Source: Alphaproteobacteria bacterium
Lineage (GTDB): Bacteria; Pseudomonadota; Alphaproteobacteria; M2410
DNA: 39,682 nucleotides
Direction of reading: 5' to 3'
Assembly: GCA_006226415.1 (NCBI GenBank)
Contig: SBGZ01000026.1
Span: forward strand, 1-39,682
In this document: piece after piece, positions 1 to 8,217 of the stretch
Layout: the number at the start of each line of letters is the position of its first letter
How positions within the stretch are numbered: position 1 is the first letter of the stretch
The notes under the pieces: generated by a model
Told to the model about the DNA's origin: nothing
Databases searched by the model: none
The model's input: the letters and a program-made list of their open reading frames with translations, nothing else
Position numbers and translations under genes: made by a program

Positions 1-243
1 GGGGCGGCCCCGTCCAATGACGCCAAGGTCAAGGGGCCCCCTCAAATGAGGGCCGGAACCTAACCGATCCCGGGGCCGGGCGCAAGCATTGGCTCGCAGC
101 CTCGCGCCCTTTTCCCGCCTTCGCCTTTGCTTCGCCCTTGCGCTTTGGCGGTGAAGGACTAGACTTGGGCCCTCATTTTTATTGCGCCGCCGGGCTTGTC
201 CCGGTCGCTTTTTCTGGGAAACCTTAAGGGGACAGTGCCCTCC
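1..243. other. Left-edge non-coding leader
   Basis: No credible gene is visible here. The stretch holds two copies, in opposite orientation, of the 11-mer AAATGAGGGCC (44-54 forward, 168-178 reverse). A third copy lies upstream of the zinc-finger/polA pair. The second copy falls just before the FKBP gene, so this probably contains that gene's promoter, but no clear -35/-10 pair stands out. Confidence 0.4.
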
Positions 244-1398
244 ATGAGTAAAACGCCGAAAGATCCAAAATCGAGCTCCTCTGACGCGCCGCAAGAGGCG
301 GCCGAGGCCGGCGATCCTGCCAAAGACGCCAATCCCGCGAAGGCCGCCATCTCCAAGGCGGCCAGCGAAGCCGGCGCCGAAGCCGCCAAGATGACGGGCC
401 CGGAAGGCGCCGCTGAAATGGCCCCGCCTGCGCCCGAGGAGCCCCTGCCAAAGGGGGTCCGCGAGCCGCGTCCGGAGCCGGAACCCGAGCCTGAGCCGGA
501 ACCGGAGGAAGCCGAAGCGGAAGAATCCGCGAAGGGCGCCGGGGCCAAGAGCGCCTCCGCCCGCCGACCGGAGAAAAAAGGCATTGCCGGCGGCACTTGG
601 ATCGGGGTCGTCATTGTTCTGGTCGCGACCTTTGGCGGGCTTTGGTTTTGGAACACCCATTCGGAGGGCCGTGCCGGCCGGACCGAGGTGGCGAGCGCCA
701 CAGACGGCGCCGCGGCGACCGACACAGGCGAGGCGGAAACTTCCGCCAAGCCCATGAGCGATTATGATCAGCTCGCCTATCTCATTCAAAACGGCCAGAG
801 GCAAGGGGTTGAGATCACCGCGACCAAATTGCAGCTCCTGCCTTTGAAGTTGTCGGGCTCTGCCCTGCGCCCCAAGGCCACCGATATGGTCAAGGTGCAT
901 TACGAAGGGCGCTTCATCGACGGCCGTGTCTTCGATTCCTCCTACAACGGCCCCCCCGCGGTCTTCCCGCTCAACGGAGTGATCCCGGGTTGGACCGAAG
1001 GGCTGCAGCACATGGCGATCGGTGACAAATTCGAGCTCACCATTCCTGCTGAACTTGCCTACGGCGAGAGAGGTTACCCTGGCGCCATTCCGCCCAACAC
1101 CACATTGGTGTTTGATGTGGAACTGCTCGGCATTGTCGGCAAAGAGGCTGAAGCGGAGGCCGAGGCCGCGGCGTTGCAGGCAGCCGGTGATGCCGCGCCT
1201 GACGCCGAAGGAGCCGCTGTGCAGGGTGAGGCCGTGATGCCCGAAGGCGCATCGGTCGAAGAGAGTGCAACGGTCGAAGAGGGTACAACGGCAGAAGAGG
1301 GTGAAGAATTTTCGCCAGAAGAACCCGAAGCCGAAAGTTCAACCGGTGACGAGACAGAGCCGGCGGCATCTGCCGCTGAGGATCTGCCTCAAGACTAA
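244..1398 (+). CDS. Membrane-anchored FKBP-type peptidyl-prolyl isomerase
   Basis: Probably a cis-trans prolyl isomerase displayed at the cytoplasmic membrane. The ATG at 244 is preferred over a TTG at 196 because AAGGGGA lies about 12 bases upstream. The protein would be 384 residues. Residues 1-110 are low-complexity, rich in Ala, Pro and Glu, with a Glu-Pro repeat near 75-90. A single hydrophobic helix spans about 117-136, preceded by basic residues, which predicts the N terminus inside and the rest in the periplasm. The FKBP fold covers about 213-296, with the typical VHYEGR, FPLNGVIPGW and LAYGERG motifs. A further 88-residue Glu/Ala-rich tail follows, which is uncommon for the family. 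The gene converges on the ABC ATPase, with 27 bases between their stops. The domain call is secure; the substrate is unknown. Confidence 0.85.
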   Translation: MSKTPKDPKSSSSDAPQEAAEAGDPAKDANPAKAAISKAASEAGAEAAKMTGPEGAAEMAPPAPEEPLPKGVREPRPEPEPEPEPEPEEAEAEESAKGAGAKSASARRPEKKGIAGGTWIGVVIVLVATFGGLWFWNTHSEGRAGRTEVASATDGAAATDTGEAETSAKPMSDYDQLAYLIQNGQRQGVEITATKLQLLPLKLSGSALRPKATDMVKVHYEGRFIDGRVFDSSYNGPPAVFPLNGVIPGWTEGLQHMAIGDKFELTIPAELAYGERGYPGAIPPNTTLVFDVELLGIVGKEAEAEAEAAALQAAGDAAPDAEGAAVQGEAVMPEGASVEESATVEEGTTAEEGEEFSPEEPEAESSTGDETEPAASAAEDLPQD

Positions 1399-1425
1399 GC
1401 CAGGACTTAAAAGAACAGGAGGCGC

Positions 1426-2394
1426 TTAAGGCGTCTCTTCCCGGCTGCGGTCCTGATAGGTGAGCTGCAGAAAAATATCTTCCAGATCGGCTTCATCCGT
1501 CGATATGTCGACGATGGAAATACCGGCCCCGCGCACAGCGTCCAGCAAGGCGTCGACATTTGAGCCCGACGGCTGATAGCCGATGGCAAGACGCCCATCT
1601 GCGGTCACTTCAGCGTTGAGCGCGCTCAGAGCTTCAGGAATTTCATTGAGCGGTGCCGGCGGGGTAATGAGCAAGGTCTTCTGGTCAATGCGGGCAAGCA
1701 GCGCCTCTGTGGTCTCACAGGCCACCACATTGCCCTGGTCAATAATAGCGATGCGGTCGCACAGCTCTTCGGCCTCTTCCAGATAGTGGGTGGTCAGCAC
1801 AACCGTGGTGCCGTGGGCATGCAGCTCGCGCACATAGGTCCAAAGCTGGCGTCTCAGTTCAATGTCCACACCGGCTGTGGGCTCATCCAAAATCAGCACC
1901 GGCGGGTTATGCACCATGGCCTTGGCCACCAGCAGCCGCCGCCGCATGCCGCCGGAAAGGGTGCGCATATAAGCATCCGCCTTATCCGCCAGACCGACCG
2001 CCTCGAGGATCTCCCGGCTGCGCCGTTCGCGCTTTGGAACCCCATAAAGCCCGGCTTGCAGTTCCAGCGCTTCCAGCGGCGTGAAAAAAGGGTCGATGTT
2101 GAGCTCCTGCGGCACCACGCCGATGGAGGCGCGCGCCTGGCGCGGATGGGCGTCGATATCAAAGCCCCAGACCCGCGCCGCGCCTTCCGTCTTGTTGACC
2201 AGTCCGGCGAGGATATTAATGAAGGTCGACTTGCCCGCCCCATTGGGTCCCAAAAGGCCGAAGATCGACCCCTGTGGCACCGTCAGGTCAATGCCCTTGA
2301 GCGCTTCTTTCGGGGCCTGCTTGCCTTGCGCGCCATAAATTTTCCGAAGCCCCTTAGCTTCGATGGCAGGCACGTTTGTGTTTGATGAGGCCAT
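1426..2394 (-). CDS. ABC transporter ATP-binding protein, ABC-2/drug-export type
   Basis: ATPase subunit of an exporter of the ABC-2 (drug or polysaccharide) class. The ATG at 2394 follows an AGGA at suitable spacing; a longer in-frame reading from 2475 adds 27 residues that do not resemble the family. The 322-residue product has Walker A (GPNGAGKS, 49-56), the LSGGM signature, Walker B (LILDEPTAGVD) and the H-loop (TTHYLEEAEEL). It ends with the roughly 80-residue regulatory extension typical of CcmA/NodI-like ATPases. No permease gene lies on either side, so its membrane partner must be encoded elsewhere. Transcribed away from the zinc-finger/polA genes. Confidence 0.88.
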   Translation of the reverse strand: MASSNTNVPAIEAKGLRKIYGAQGKQAPKEALKGIDLTVPQGSIFGLLGPNGAGKSTFINILAGLVNKTEGAARVWGFDIDAHPRQARASIGVVPQELNIDPFFTPLEALELQAGLYGVPKRERRSREILEAVGLADKADAYMRTLSGGMRRRLLVAKAMVHNPPVLILDEPTAGVDIELRRQLWTYVRELHAHGTTVVLTTHYLEEAEELCDRIAIIDQGNVVACETTEALLARIDQKTLLITPPAPLNEIPEALSALNAEVTADGRLAIGYQPSGSNVDALLDAVRGAGISIVDISTDEADLEDIFLQLTYQDRSREETP

Positions 2395-2581
2395 GGGATC
2401 CTGCTTGTTGGCGCGGCCATGAAAAGACCCGCAAAAGACATTGTGTTCAGGGGCCAAATCCCTATCATCTGACACGCCGCGCGGTCAATTGACTAGGAGG
2501 CGGTGAAGGTAACCCCTTGAAGCGCCGGTCACAAATGAGGGCCGACAGAGCTTTAAAAAATTGAGGCAGTCACGAAAGAAC

Positions 2582-2770
2582 ATGAATCAGGCGAGTGCAA
2601 ACAATCCCGAGGTCATTGAGGTTGAAGATCACAAAGTCTCTTGTGATGGCGGCGGCGGCGCCCTGGGCCATCCGCGGGTCTGGCTGGAAATGGGCGAGGA
2701 TCACAAGGTCACCTGCCCCTATTGCGATCGGGAATTCGTATTGAAATCCGCCGCCAACCCTACAGCTTAA
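2582..2770 (+). CDS. Small zinc-finger protein, zf-CHCC (NDUFS6-like) family
   Basis: A 62-residue protein with four metal ligands, C21, H30, C45 and C48 (CX8HX14CX2C). This matches the zf-CHCC family, whose mitochondrial relative NDUFS6 is a zinc-binding accessory subunit of respiratory complex I. The ATG at 2582 is favoured over an upstream TTG at 2561; it has a GAAAGAA stretch just before it. It precedes polA by 19 bases and is probably co-transcribed with it. Whether it works in complex I assembly here is inference from the family. Confidence 0.85.
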   Translation: MNQASANNPEVIEVEDHKVSCDGGGGALGHPRVWLEMGEDHKVTCPYCDREFVLKSAANPTA

Positions 2771-2789
2771 ACGGAGCACGCGCGACAAC

Positions 2790-5687
2790 ATGGGCAATTC
2801 GATTGGCAAAGGTGATCACGTCTATCTGGTGGACGGGTCGAGCTATATCTTCCGCGCCTATCATGCCCTGCCGCCGCTCACGCGCAAAAGCGATGGATTG
2901 CCGGTCGGCGCCGTCTCTGGCTTTTGCAACATGCTTTTTAAGCTTTTAGAGGACACCCGCCAGGGCGACAAGCCGACCCATTTTGCGGTGATCTTCGATC
3001 CCAAGGGTGGCTCCTTTCGCAATCAGATCTACGATCAATACAAGGCCCACCGGCCGCCGCCGCCCGAGGATCTCATTCCGCAGTTCGGTCTGATCCGCGA
3101 AGCGGTGCGCGCCTTTAACGTCCCCTGCATTGAGATGGAGGGCTTTGAGGCCGATGACCTCATTGCCACTTACGCGGAACAGGCAGCTGCCAAAGGCGCC
3201 AAGGTCACGATCGTCTCTTCCGATAAAGACCTCATGCAGCTCGTCGGTGACCACGTCACCATGCTCGACACCATGAAGAACAAGACCATCAATGAAGATG
3301 AGGTCGTGGAAAAATTTGGCGTCGGCCCGGACAAGGTGGTGGATGTGCAATCGCTCGCCGGGGACAGCGCCGACAATGTGCCAGGCGTACCAGGCATTGG
3401 GGTGAAAACCGCGGCCCTCCTCATCAATGAATATGGCGATCTGGACACGCTTCTTGAGCGTGCCGGGGAAATCAAACAAACCAAGCGCCGCGAGAACCTG
3501 ATTGAGTTTGCCGATCAGGCGCGCGTCAGCCGCGAGCTGGTGACCTTAAAGCGCGACATCGAAGTGGAAGTCCCCTTGGATGACTTCACGGTCACCGAGC
3601 CTGAAGCCAATGTGGTGATGGGCTTTTTAAAAGCCATGGAGTTTAACCAGCTGACCCGGCGCATGGCGGCGGAGTTTGAAGCGGACCCGGACGACTTTGA
3701 GGCCACGCCGGAGCTTTCGGGCAGCTTGGCGCCTGCAAAGCCCAAGGAGACCCAGGATGCCAAGCCCCAATCAAGCGGCAGCAGGAATGGCAATGGCGGC
3801 GCCCCCGGCGCGGTCATGGACCTTCATGCCCTTGAAGCCAAAATTGATCCTTCCGCTTATGAATGCGTGACAGACAAATCCCGACTTGAAGAGTGGGTGG
3901 AGAAGATCCACCGCGCGGGGCTCGTGGCGGTGGATACCGAAACCACGGGGCTCGACGCCATGGCGGTTGATCTGGTGGGCATCTGCCTGTCGGTTAAGCC
4001 CGGCGAGGCGGCATACGTGCCCATAGGTCACGGGCAAAGCGATGGCCTTGATCTGGCGGGAGATCAGCCCGCGCAGTTGCCAATGCAGGAGGTCATCGAT
4101 TGCTTAAGGCCTGTGCTCGAACATCCCGGCATCATGAAGGTCGGCCAAAACCTTAAATATGATTTGAAGATCCTGTCGCGCTACGGCATCTCCATGGCAC
4201 CGATTGAGGACACCATGCTCTTGTCCTATGCCCAGGATGCCGGACTGCATGGCCACGGCATGGACGAGCTTTCCGAGCTTCACATCGATCACAAGCCCAT
4301 CTCCTTTAAGGACATTGCCGGCACCGGCAAGAAGCAAAAGACCTTCGATCAGATCGAGATTGCCGAGGCCACCAAATATGCCGCCGAAGACGCGGATGTG
4401 ACCTTGCGTCTTTACAAGATTTTGAAACCGCGCCTCACTGAAAAAAGGGTGACCACCGTCTACGAAACTCTCGAGCGCCCGCTGGTGCCGGTGCTGGTGG
4501 AGATGGAATGCGCGGGCGTGAAGGTCGACCGCCAGGTGCTCGCGCGCATGTCCGGCGACTTTGCCCAGCGCATGATGGCGCTCGAAGCCGAAGCCCATGA
4601 ACAGGCGGGCGAGACATTCAATCTTGGCTCGCCCAAGCAGCTGGGCGAAATCCTGTTTGAAAAACTGGGTATGGCCGGCGGTAAAAAAACCAAGACCGGT
4701 GCCTGGGCCACCGGCGCCGATGTTTTGGAAACACTGGCGGCTGAAGGCCATGACCTGCCGAAAACCATTCTCGCCTGGCGGCAATTGTCGAAGCTGAAAA
4801 GCACCTACACCGATGCCCTGCCGGAATTTATCAATGCGGAAACCGGCCGGGTACACACCTCTTACTCCCTGGCCGCCACCACCACCGGGCGGCTCGCCTC
4901 CTCAGACCCCAATCTGCAGAATATTCCGATCCGCACCGAGGAAGGCCGCCAGATCCGCACCGCCTTTGTCGCCGACAAGGGCAATGTGCTCCTGTCGGCC
5001 GACTACTCGCAAATCGAGCTGCGCGTCCTGGCGCATATGGCCGACATCGATGCGCTGAAAGATGCCTTCCACAAAGGCCTCGACATTCATGCCATGACCG
5101 CGAGCCAGATGTTCGGCGTGCCCATCGAAGGCATGGACCCCATGGTGCGGCGCAAGGCCAAGGCCATCAACTTTGGCATCATCTATGGCATCTCCGCCTT
5201 CGGGCTCGCCAATCAGTTATCGATCCCGCGTTCAGAAGCCGCCGACTATATCGAAAATTATTTTGAGCGCTTTCCGGGCATCAAGAAATATATGGAGACC
5301 ACGATCCAGAGCTGCCGCGAGAACGGCTATGTGGAAACGCTCTTTGGGCGGCGCTGTCACTATCCAGCGATCAATTCCAAGAACGGCGCCCAGCGGTCTT
5401 TCATGGAGCGGGCCGCCATCAATGCGCCCATTCAGGGCACCGCCGCCGATATCATCCGCCGTGCCATGATCCGCATGCCCGGCGCTCTGGCAGATGCCGG
5501 CCTCTCGGCCCGCATGCTTCTGCAGGTCCATGACGAGCTGATCTTTGAGTTGCCCAAGGAAGAGGCTGATGCCACGATCACAGTGGTCAAGGAGGTGATG
5601 GCGGGCGCCGCCGAACCAGCCTTCAAGCTTGCGGTTCCCCTCATTGTTGATGCCAATACCGGCGCCAATTGGGACGAAGCCCACTAA
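2790..5687 (+). CDS. polA: DNA polymerase I
   Basis: Repair and Okazaki-fragment maturation polymerase, 965 residues. The N-terminal 5'-3' exonuclease (about 1-290) begins with YLVDGSSYIFRAYHA and carries the GFEADDLIA and SSDKDLMQL motifs. A Gly/Asn/Ser-rich linker follows near 320-345. The 3'-5' proofreading domain appears active: D382 and E384 in DTETTG, the YDLKIL block and the YAAEDAD block all keep their metal ligands. Polymerase motif A has D738 (SADYSQIELR), motif B is RRKAKAINFGIIYG, and motif C has D915 (VHDELIF). Length is normal for alphaproteobacteria. The ATG at 2790 has a GGAG about 15 bases upstream, which is rather distant. A 60-bp palindrome starts three bases after the stop. 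Confidence 0.97.
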   Translation: MGNSIGKGDHVYLVDGSSYIFRAYHALPPLTRKSDGLPVGAVSGFCNMLFKLLEDTRQGDKPTHFAVIFDPKGGSFRNQIYDQYKAHRPPPPEDLIPQFGLIREAVRAFNVPCIEMEGFEADDLIATYAEQAAAKGAKVTIVSSDKDLMQLVGDHVTMLDTMKNKTINEDEVVEKFGVGPDKVVDVQSLAGDSADNVPGVPGIGVKTAALLINEYGDLDTLLERAGEIKQTKRRENLIEFADQARVSRELVTLKRDIEVEVPLDDFTVTEPEANVVMGFLKAMEFNQLTRRMAAEFEADPDDFEATPELSGSLAPAKPKETQDAKPQSSGSRNGNGGAPGAVMDLHALEAKIDPSAYECVTDKSRLEEWVEKIHRAGLVAVDTETTGLDAMAVDLVGICLSVKPGEAAYVPIGHGQSDGLDLAGDQPAQLPMQEVIDCLRPVLEHPGIMKVGQNLKYDLKILSRYGISMAPIEDTMLLSYAQDAGLHGHGMDELSELHIDHKPISFKDIAGTGKKQKTFDQIEIAEATKYAAEDADVTLRLYKILKPRLTEKRVTTVYETLERPLVPVLVEMECAGVKVDRQVLARMSGDFAQRMMALEAEAHEQAGETFNLGSPKQLGEILFEKLGMAGGKKTKTGAWATGADVLETLAAEGHDLPKTILAWRQLSKLKSTYTDALPEFINAETGRVHTSYSLAATTTGRLASSDPNLQNIPIRTEEGRQIRTAFVADKGNVLLSADYSQIELRVLAHMADIDALKDAFHKGLDIHAMTASQMFGVPIEGMDPMVRRKAKAINFGIIYGISAFGLANQLSIPRSEAADYIENYFERFPGIKKYMETTIQSCRENGYVETLFGRRCHYPAINSKNGAQRSFMERAAINAPIQGTAADIIRRAMIRMPGALADAGLSARMLLQVHDELIFELPKEEADATITVVKEVMAGAAEPAFKLAVPLIVDANTGANWDEAH

Positions 5688-5690
5688 AAT

Positions 5691-5750
5691 TCACCAAAAG
5701 AGCCTGACCCCAAAGTTGGTGCCACCTTCGGGGTCAGCCACTTTTGGTGA
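5691..5750 (+). repeat. 60-bp palindromic repeat, copy 1 (after polA)
   Basis: A nearly full-length hairpin. The outer arms TCACCAAAAG (5691-5700) and CTTTTGGTGA (5741-5750) are perfect complements. The next arms CTGACCCC (5704-5711) and GGGGTCAG (5730-5737) are also perfect. The loop itself can pair further as AAG/CTT and TGG/CCA. A second copy, differing at 9 of 60 positions, follows ptsP at 15210-15269 in the same orientation. There is no following T-run, so it is not a classical intrinsic terminator. It looks like a REP/MITE-type dispersed element, possibly stabilising the 3' end of the mRNA. Confidence 0.85.
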
Positions 5751-5783
5751 CGCAGCCATTTCCCATAAAATCACCACCATTTC

Positions 5784-5797
5784 GCTGACCAGTCAGC
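5784..5797. promoter_or_regulatory. Short palindrome upstream of small membrane protein
   Basis: GCTGAC-CA-GTCAGC is a perfect 6+6 inverted repeat, 84 bases before the next start codon. It could be an operator, but nothing identifies a regulator and chance occurrence is possible. Confidence 0.25.
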
Positions 5798-5880
5798 CCG
5801 CGTATCATGTCGGCAAAAATCAGGGGGCCCCGTAGCGCAAGACCGTCTCTTAACTGAAAACAACAGCAGGAGTTTTCACC

Positions 5881-6282
5881 ATGAACACCAAAAGCTTTGT
5901 CATCGCCTCTGTTGGCGCTGCAGTTTTCTTCTTCTTCTATGGCTTTGTGGCCAATGTGCTTGTCCTGGGTTCCCTTTTTGCGGACATGGCAGCCTCACCG
6001 ATGTACCGCCCGGAGGGCGAGGAGATGATGGGGTTGATCGCGCTCTCTTGTGTGCTACAGGCAGCCGTGCTCGGTTATATTTTTCTACAAGGCCGCGAAG
6101 GAAAGGGTTGGATGGAGGGTGTCCGCTTTGGCTTCCTGATCGGTCTCTTTTACGGGTCCTGGCTGGTTTTGATGTTTGCCCTGATGCCCATGACCGCAGT
6201 GCCGACACTTGCCGACTTCATCTCCTCGACTATTGGCTATATGGGCCTCGGCGCGGTTTTCGCCGCACTCTATAAACCCTGA
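5881..6282 (+). CDS. Uncharacterised four-helix membrane protein
   Basis: I do not recognise the family. The 133-residue protein has four hydrophobic segments, at about 5-32, 49-70, 80-103 and 108-130. The first contains a run of Phe residues and is followed by an acidic loop with a PEGEEMM stretch. A CAGGAG sits about 10 bases before the ATG, so translation is well supported. It is separated from polA by the 60-bp palindrome and 130 further bases, and it converges on pckA across a terminator. It resembles small DUF-type inner-membrane proteins. No catalytic or binding motif is visible. Confidence 0.7.
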   Translation: MNTKSFVIASVGAAVFFFFYGFVANVLVLGSLFADMAASPMYRPEGEEMMGLIALSCVLQAAVLGYIFLQGREGKGWMEGVRFGFLIGLFYGSWLVLMFALMPMTAVPTLADFISSTIGYMGLGAVFAALYKP

Positions 6283-6302
6283 CGCAAAGCTGGGAGAGGT
6301 CG

Positions 6303-6337
6303 CAAAAAAACCGGTGCCTGGAAGGCCCAGGCACCGG
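6303..6337 (-). terminator. Intrinsic terminator of pckA
   Basis: Perfect 11-bp stem, CCGGTGCCTGG (6311-6321) with CCAGGCACCGG (6327-6337), and a 5-base loop. On the minus strand it is followed by a run of seven T (6304-6310). It lies 30 bases beyond the pckA stop. Confidence 0.9.
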
Positions 6338-6367
6338 CTCTCAAAATCTGTATGGCTTACGAAGCCT

Positions 6368-7984
6368 TTAGGCCACGTTCGGCGCGGCAGCCTTGACGTC
6401 CGGGTCCACGTGATCGAGGAATTTCTCGAAATTGTCGATGAACATGGCGACCAGCTTTTGCGCCTGCGCGTCATAGGCGCCCGCATCGGCCCAGGTTGAT
6501 CGGGGATCCAGGATCTGGGTATCAACACCAGAAACCGCCACCGGCACTTCAAAGCCGAAGTTTGGATCAACCCGCATCTCGGCCCCATTGAGCGAACCAT
6601 CCAGCGCTGCCGCCAAAAGGGCCCGCGTGGCTTTGATCGGCATGCGGGAGCCTTCGCCATAGGCGCCGCCGGTCCAACCGGTGTTCACCAGCCAGCAGCC
6701 CACATTATGCTGGGCGATGAGATCGCGCAGCAAATTGCCGTATTCGCTCGGGTGGCGCGGCATGAACGGCGCGCCAAAACAAGTGGAGAAGGTCGCCTGC
6801 GGCTCAACCACACCCTTTTCGGTGCCCGCCACTTTGGCGGTGTAACCGGACAGGAAGTGATACATGGCCTGGCTCGGGGTCAGCCGCGCAATCGGCGGCA
6901 GAACGCCAAAGGCATCCGCGGTCAACATGATGATGTTCTTCGGCTGAACTGTGCGTCCGGTCTCAGAAGCATTGGGGATATAGGAAAGCGGATAGGCGCC
7001 GCGGGAATTTTCCGCAAGGCTGGGATCATCCAGATCAAGCTCGCGGGTGCCCGGGTCCATGACCACATTTTCAAGCACCGTGCCGAAACGCTGCGTGGTG
7101 GCAAAAATTTCCGGCTCGGCTTCCGCCGACAGCTTGATCATCTTGGCGTAGCAACCGCCTTCAAAATTAAACAGGCCGTTTTCCGACCAGCCATGCTCAT
7201 CATCGCCGATGAGCGTGCGGTTCGGATCCGCTGAAAGGGTCGTCTTGCCAGTGCCGGAAAGACCAAAGAAGATGGCCGGGTCCGCGCTCTCGCCCACATT
7301 GACCGAGCAGTGCATCGGCATCACAGACTTCTTCGGCAGAAGATAATTAAGCATGGTGAAGACCGACTTTTTGGTCTCGCCCGCATAAGAGGTGCCGACG
7401 ATAACGACCATCCGCCGCGTCAGGTCGCAGGCGATCATGGTTTCGCCGCGGCTGCCATGACGGGCAGGGTCCGCTTTAAAGCTCGGCATGTTGATGATGG
7501 TAAACTCAGGCGCGAAGTCTTCCAGCTCGCTCTTATCGGCTTCGATCAGGAGGTGCTGGATAAACAAGGAGTGCCAGGCAAGCTCGGTGATCACCCGAGT
7601 GGGCAGGCGGTGCGTCAGATCCGCGCCGCCGAAAAGGTCCTGTACGAAGAGCTCCTTGCCTTCGCCCGCGGCGGTGACATCGGCCAGCAAAGTGTCGAAT
7701 TGCTCGGCGGTCATGGCCGCATTATTGTCCCACCAGACGGTGCCTTCGGTCTCGCTGTCGCGAACTACAAATTTGTCCTGCGCCGAGCGACCGGTGTGCT
7801 GGCCGGTCTTGACCACCAGAGGACCGTTTTTGGCCACTTCACCTTCACCGCGCGCCACCGACAGCTCAAATAGGGCCGGAGCGGACAGATTCCAATATTC
7901 TGTTTGAACGTTTTTAAAGCCCGGCAAGTCCGGCCCCAGTGAGTCAATACCTTGCTTGGCAACCCAAGCCCCAATTTTGGTCAC
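6368..7984 (-). CDS. pckA: Phosphoenolpyruvate carboxykinase (ATP)
   Basis: Converts oxaloacetate and ATP to phosphoenolpyruvate, CO2 and ADP, the first committed step of gluconeogenesis. At 538 residues it has the usual length. The nucleotide-binding kinase-1a loop [11 protein letters not shown] lies near residue 245, followed by LIGDDEHGW. Other family blocks visible are [14 protein letters not shown], the PLSYIPN stretch and the [10 protein letters not shown] block. The start is GTG (7982-7984), supported by a strong GGAGGG six bases upstream. In many alphaproteobacteria pckA lies divergently next to chvI and is under ChvI/ChvG control; here a MATE gene intervenes. Product phosphoenolpyruvate is the phosphodonor for the PTS encoded a few genes away. 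Confidence 0.97.
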   Translation of the reverse strand: MTKIGAWVAKQGIDSLGPDLPGFKNVQTEYWNLSAPALFELSVARGEGEVAKNGPLVVKTGQHTGRSAQDKFVVRDSETEGTVWWDNNAAMTAEQFDTLLADVTAAGEGKELFVQDLFGGADLTHRLPTRVITELAWHSLFIQHLLIEADKSELEDFAPEFTIINMPSFKADPARHGSRGETMIACDLTRRMVVIVGTSYAGETKKSVFTMLNYLLPKKSVMPMHCSVNVGESADPAIFFGLSGTGKTTLSADPNRTLIGDDEHGWSENGLFNFEGGCYAKMIKLSAEAEPEIFATTQRFGTVLENVVMDPGTRELDLDDPSLAENSRGAYPLSYIPNASETGRTVQPKNIIMLTADAFGVLPPIARLTPSQAMYHFLSGYTAKVAGTEKGVVEPQATFSTCFGAPFMPRHPSEYGNLLRDLIAQHNVGCWLVNTGWTGGAYGEGSRMPIKATRALLAAALDGSLNGAEMRVDPNFGFEVPVAVSGVDTQILDPRSTWADAGAYDAQAQKLVAMFIDNFEKFLDHVDPDVKAAAPNVA

Positions 7985-8143
7985 GGAAAACCCTCCAATT
8001 TACGCGCGGCATTATTGTTCGTTCTGTGAGAGCCGCTTCGCTTGAAAATACCCGAGGACACTTAAGGTATGGGGGTATCATTTGCAATCAGATTCCCCGG
8101 CAAATTGGCTCACATCTTGGTAATTATTTGAAAGCTGTAGTCA

Positions 8144-8157
8144 GCGACAATTGTCGC
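8144..8157. promoter_or_regulatory. Perfect 14-bp palindrome, candidate operator
   Basis: GCGACAATTGTCGC is fully self-complementary, and a further half-site GCGACAA begins three bases downstream (about 8161). It lies in the divergent region between pckA and the MATE exporter and could serve either. A regulator cannot be named from the sequence. Confidence 0.45.
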
Positions 8158-8217
8158 CAGCGACAAAGGATGCCAGAGTGATCGGTGAAGCGTCCCACCC
8201 CTCGTCACCCTCATTGA

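Noticed and set aside
159-755. Minus-strand frame opposite the FKBP N terminus, Ser/Gly-rich
   Set aside because: Low-complexity mirror of the Glu/Pro/Ala-rich coding sequence; no start signal.
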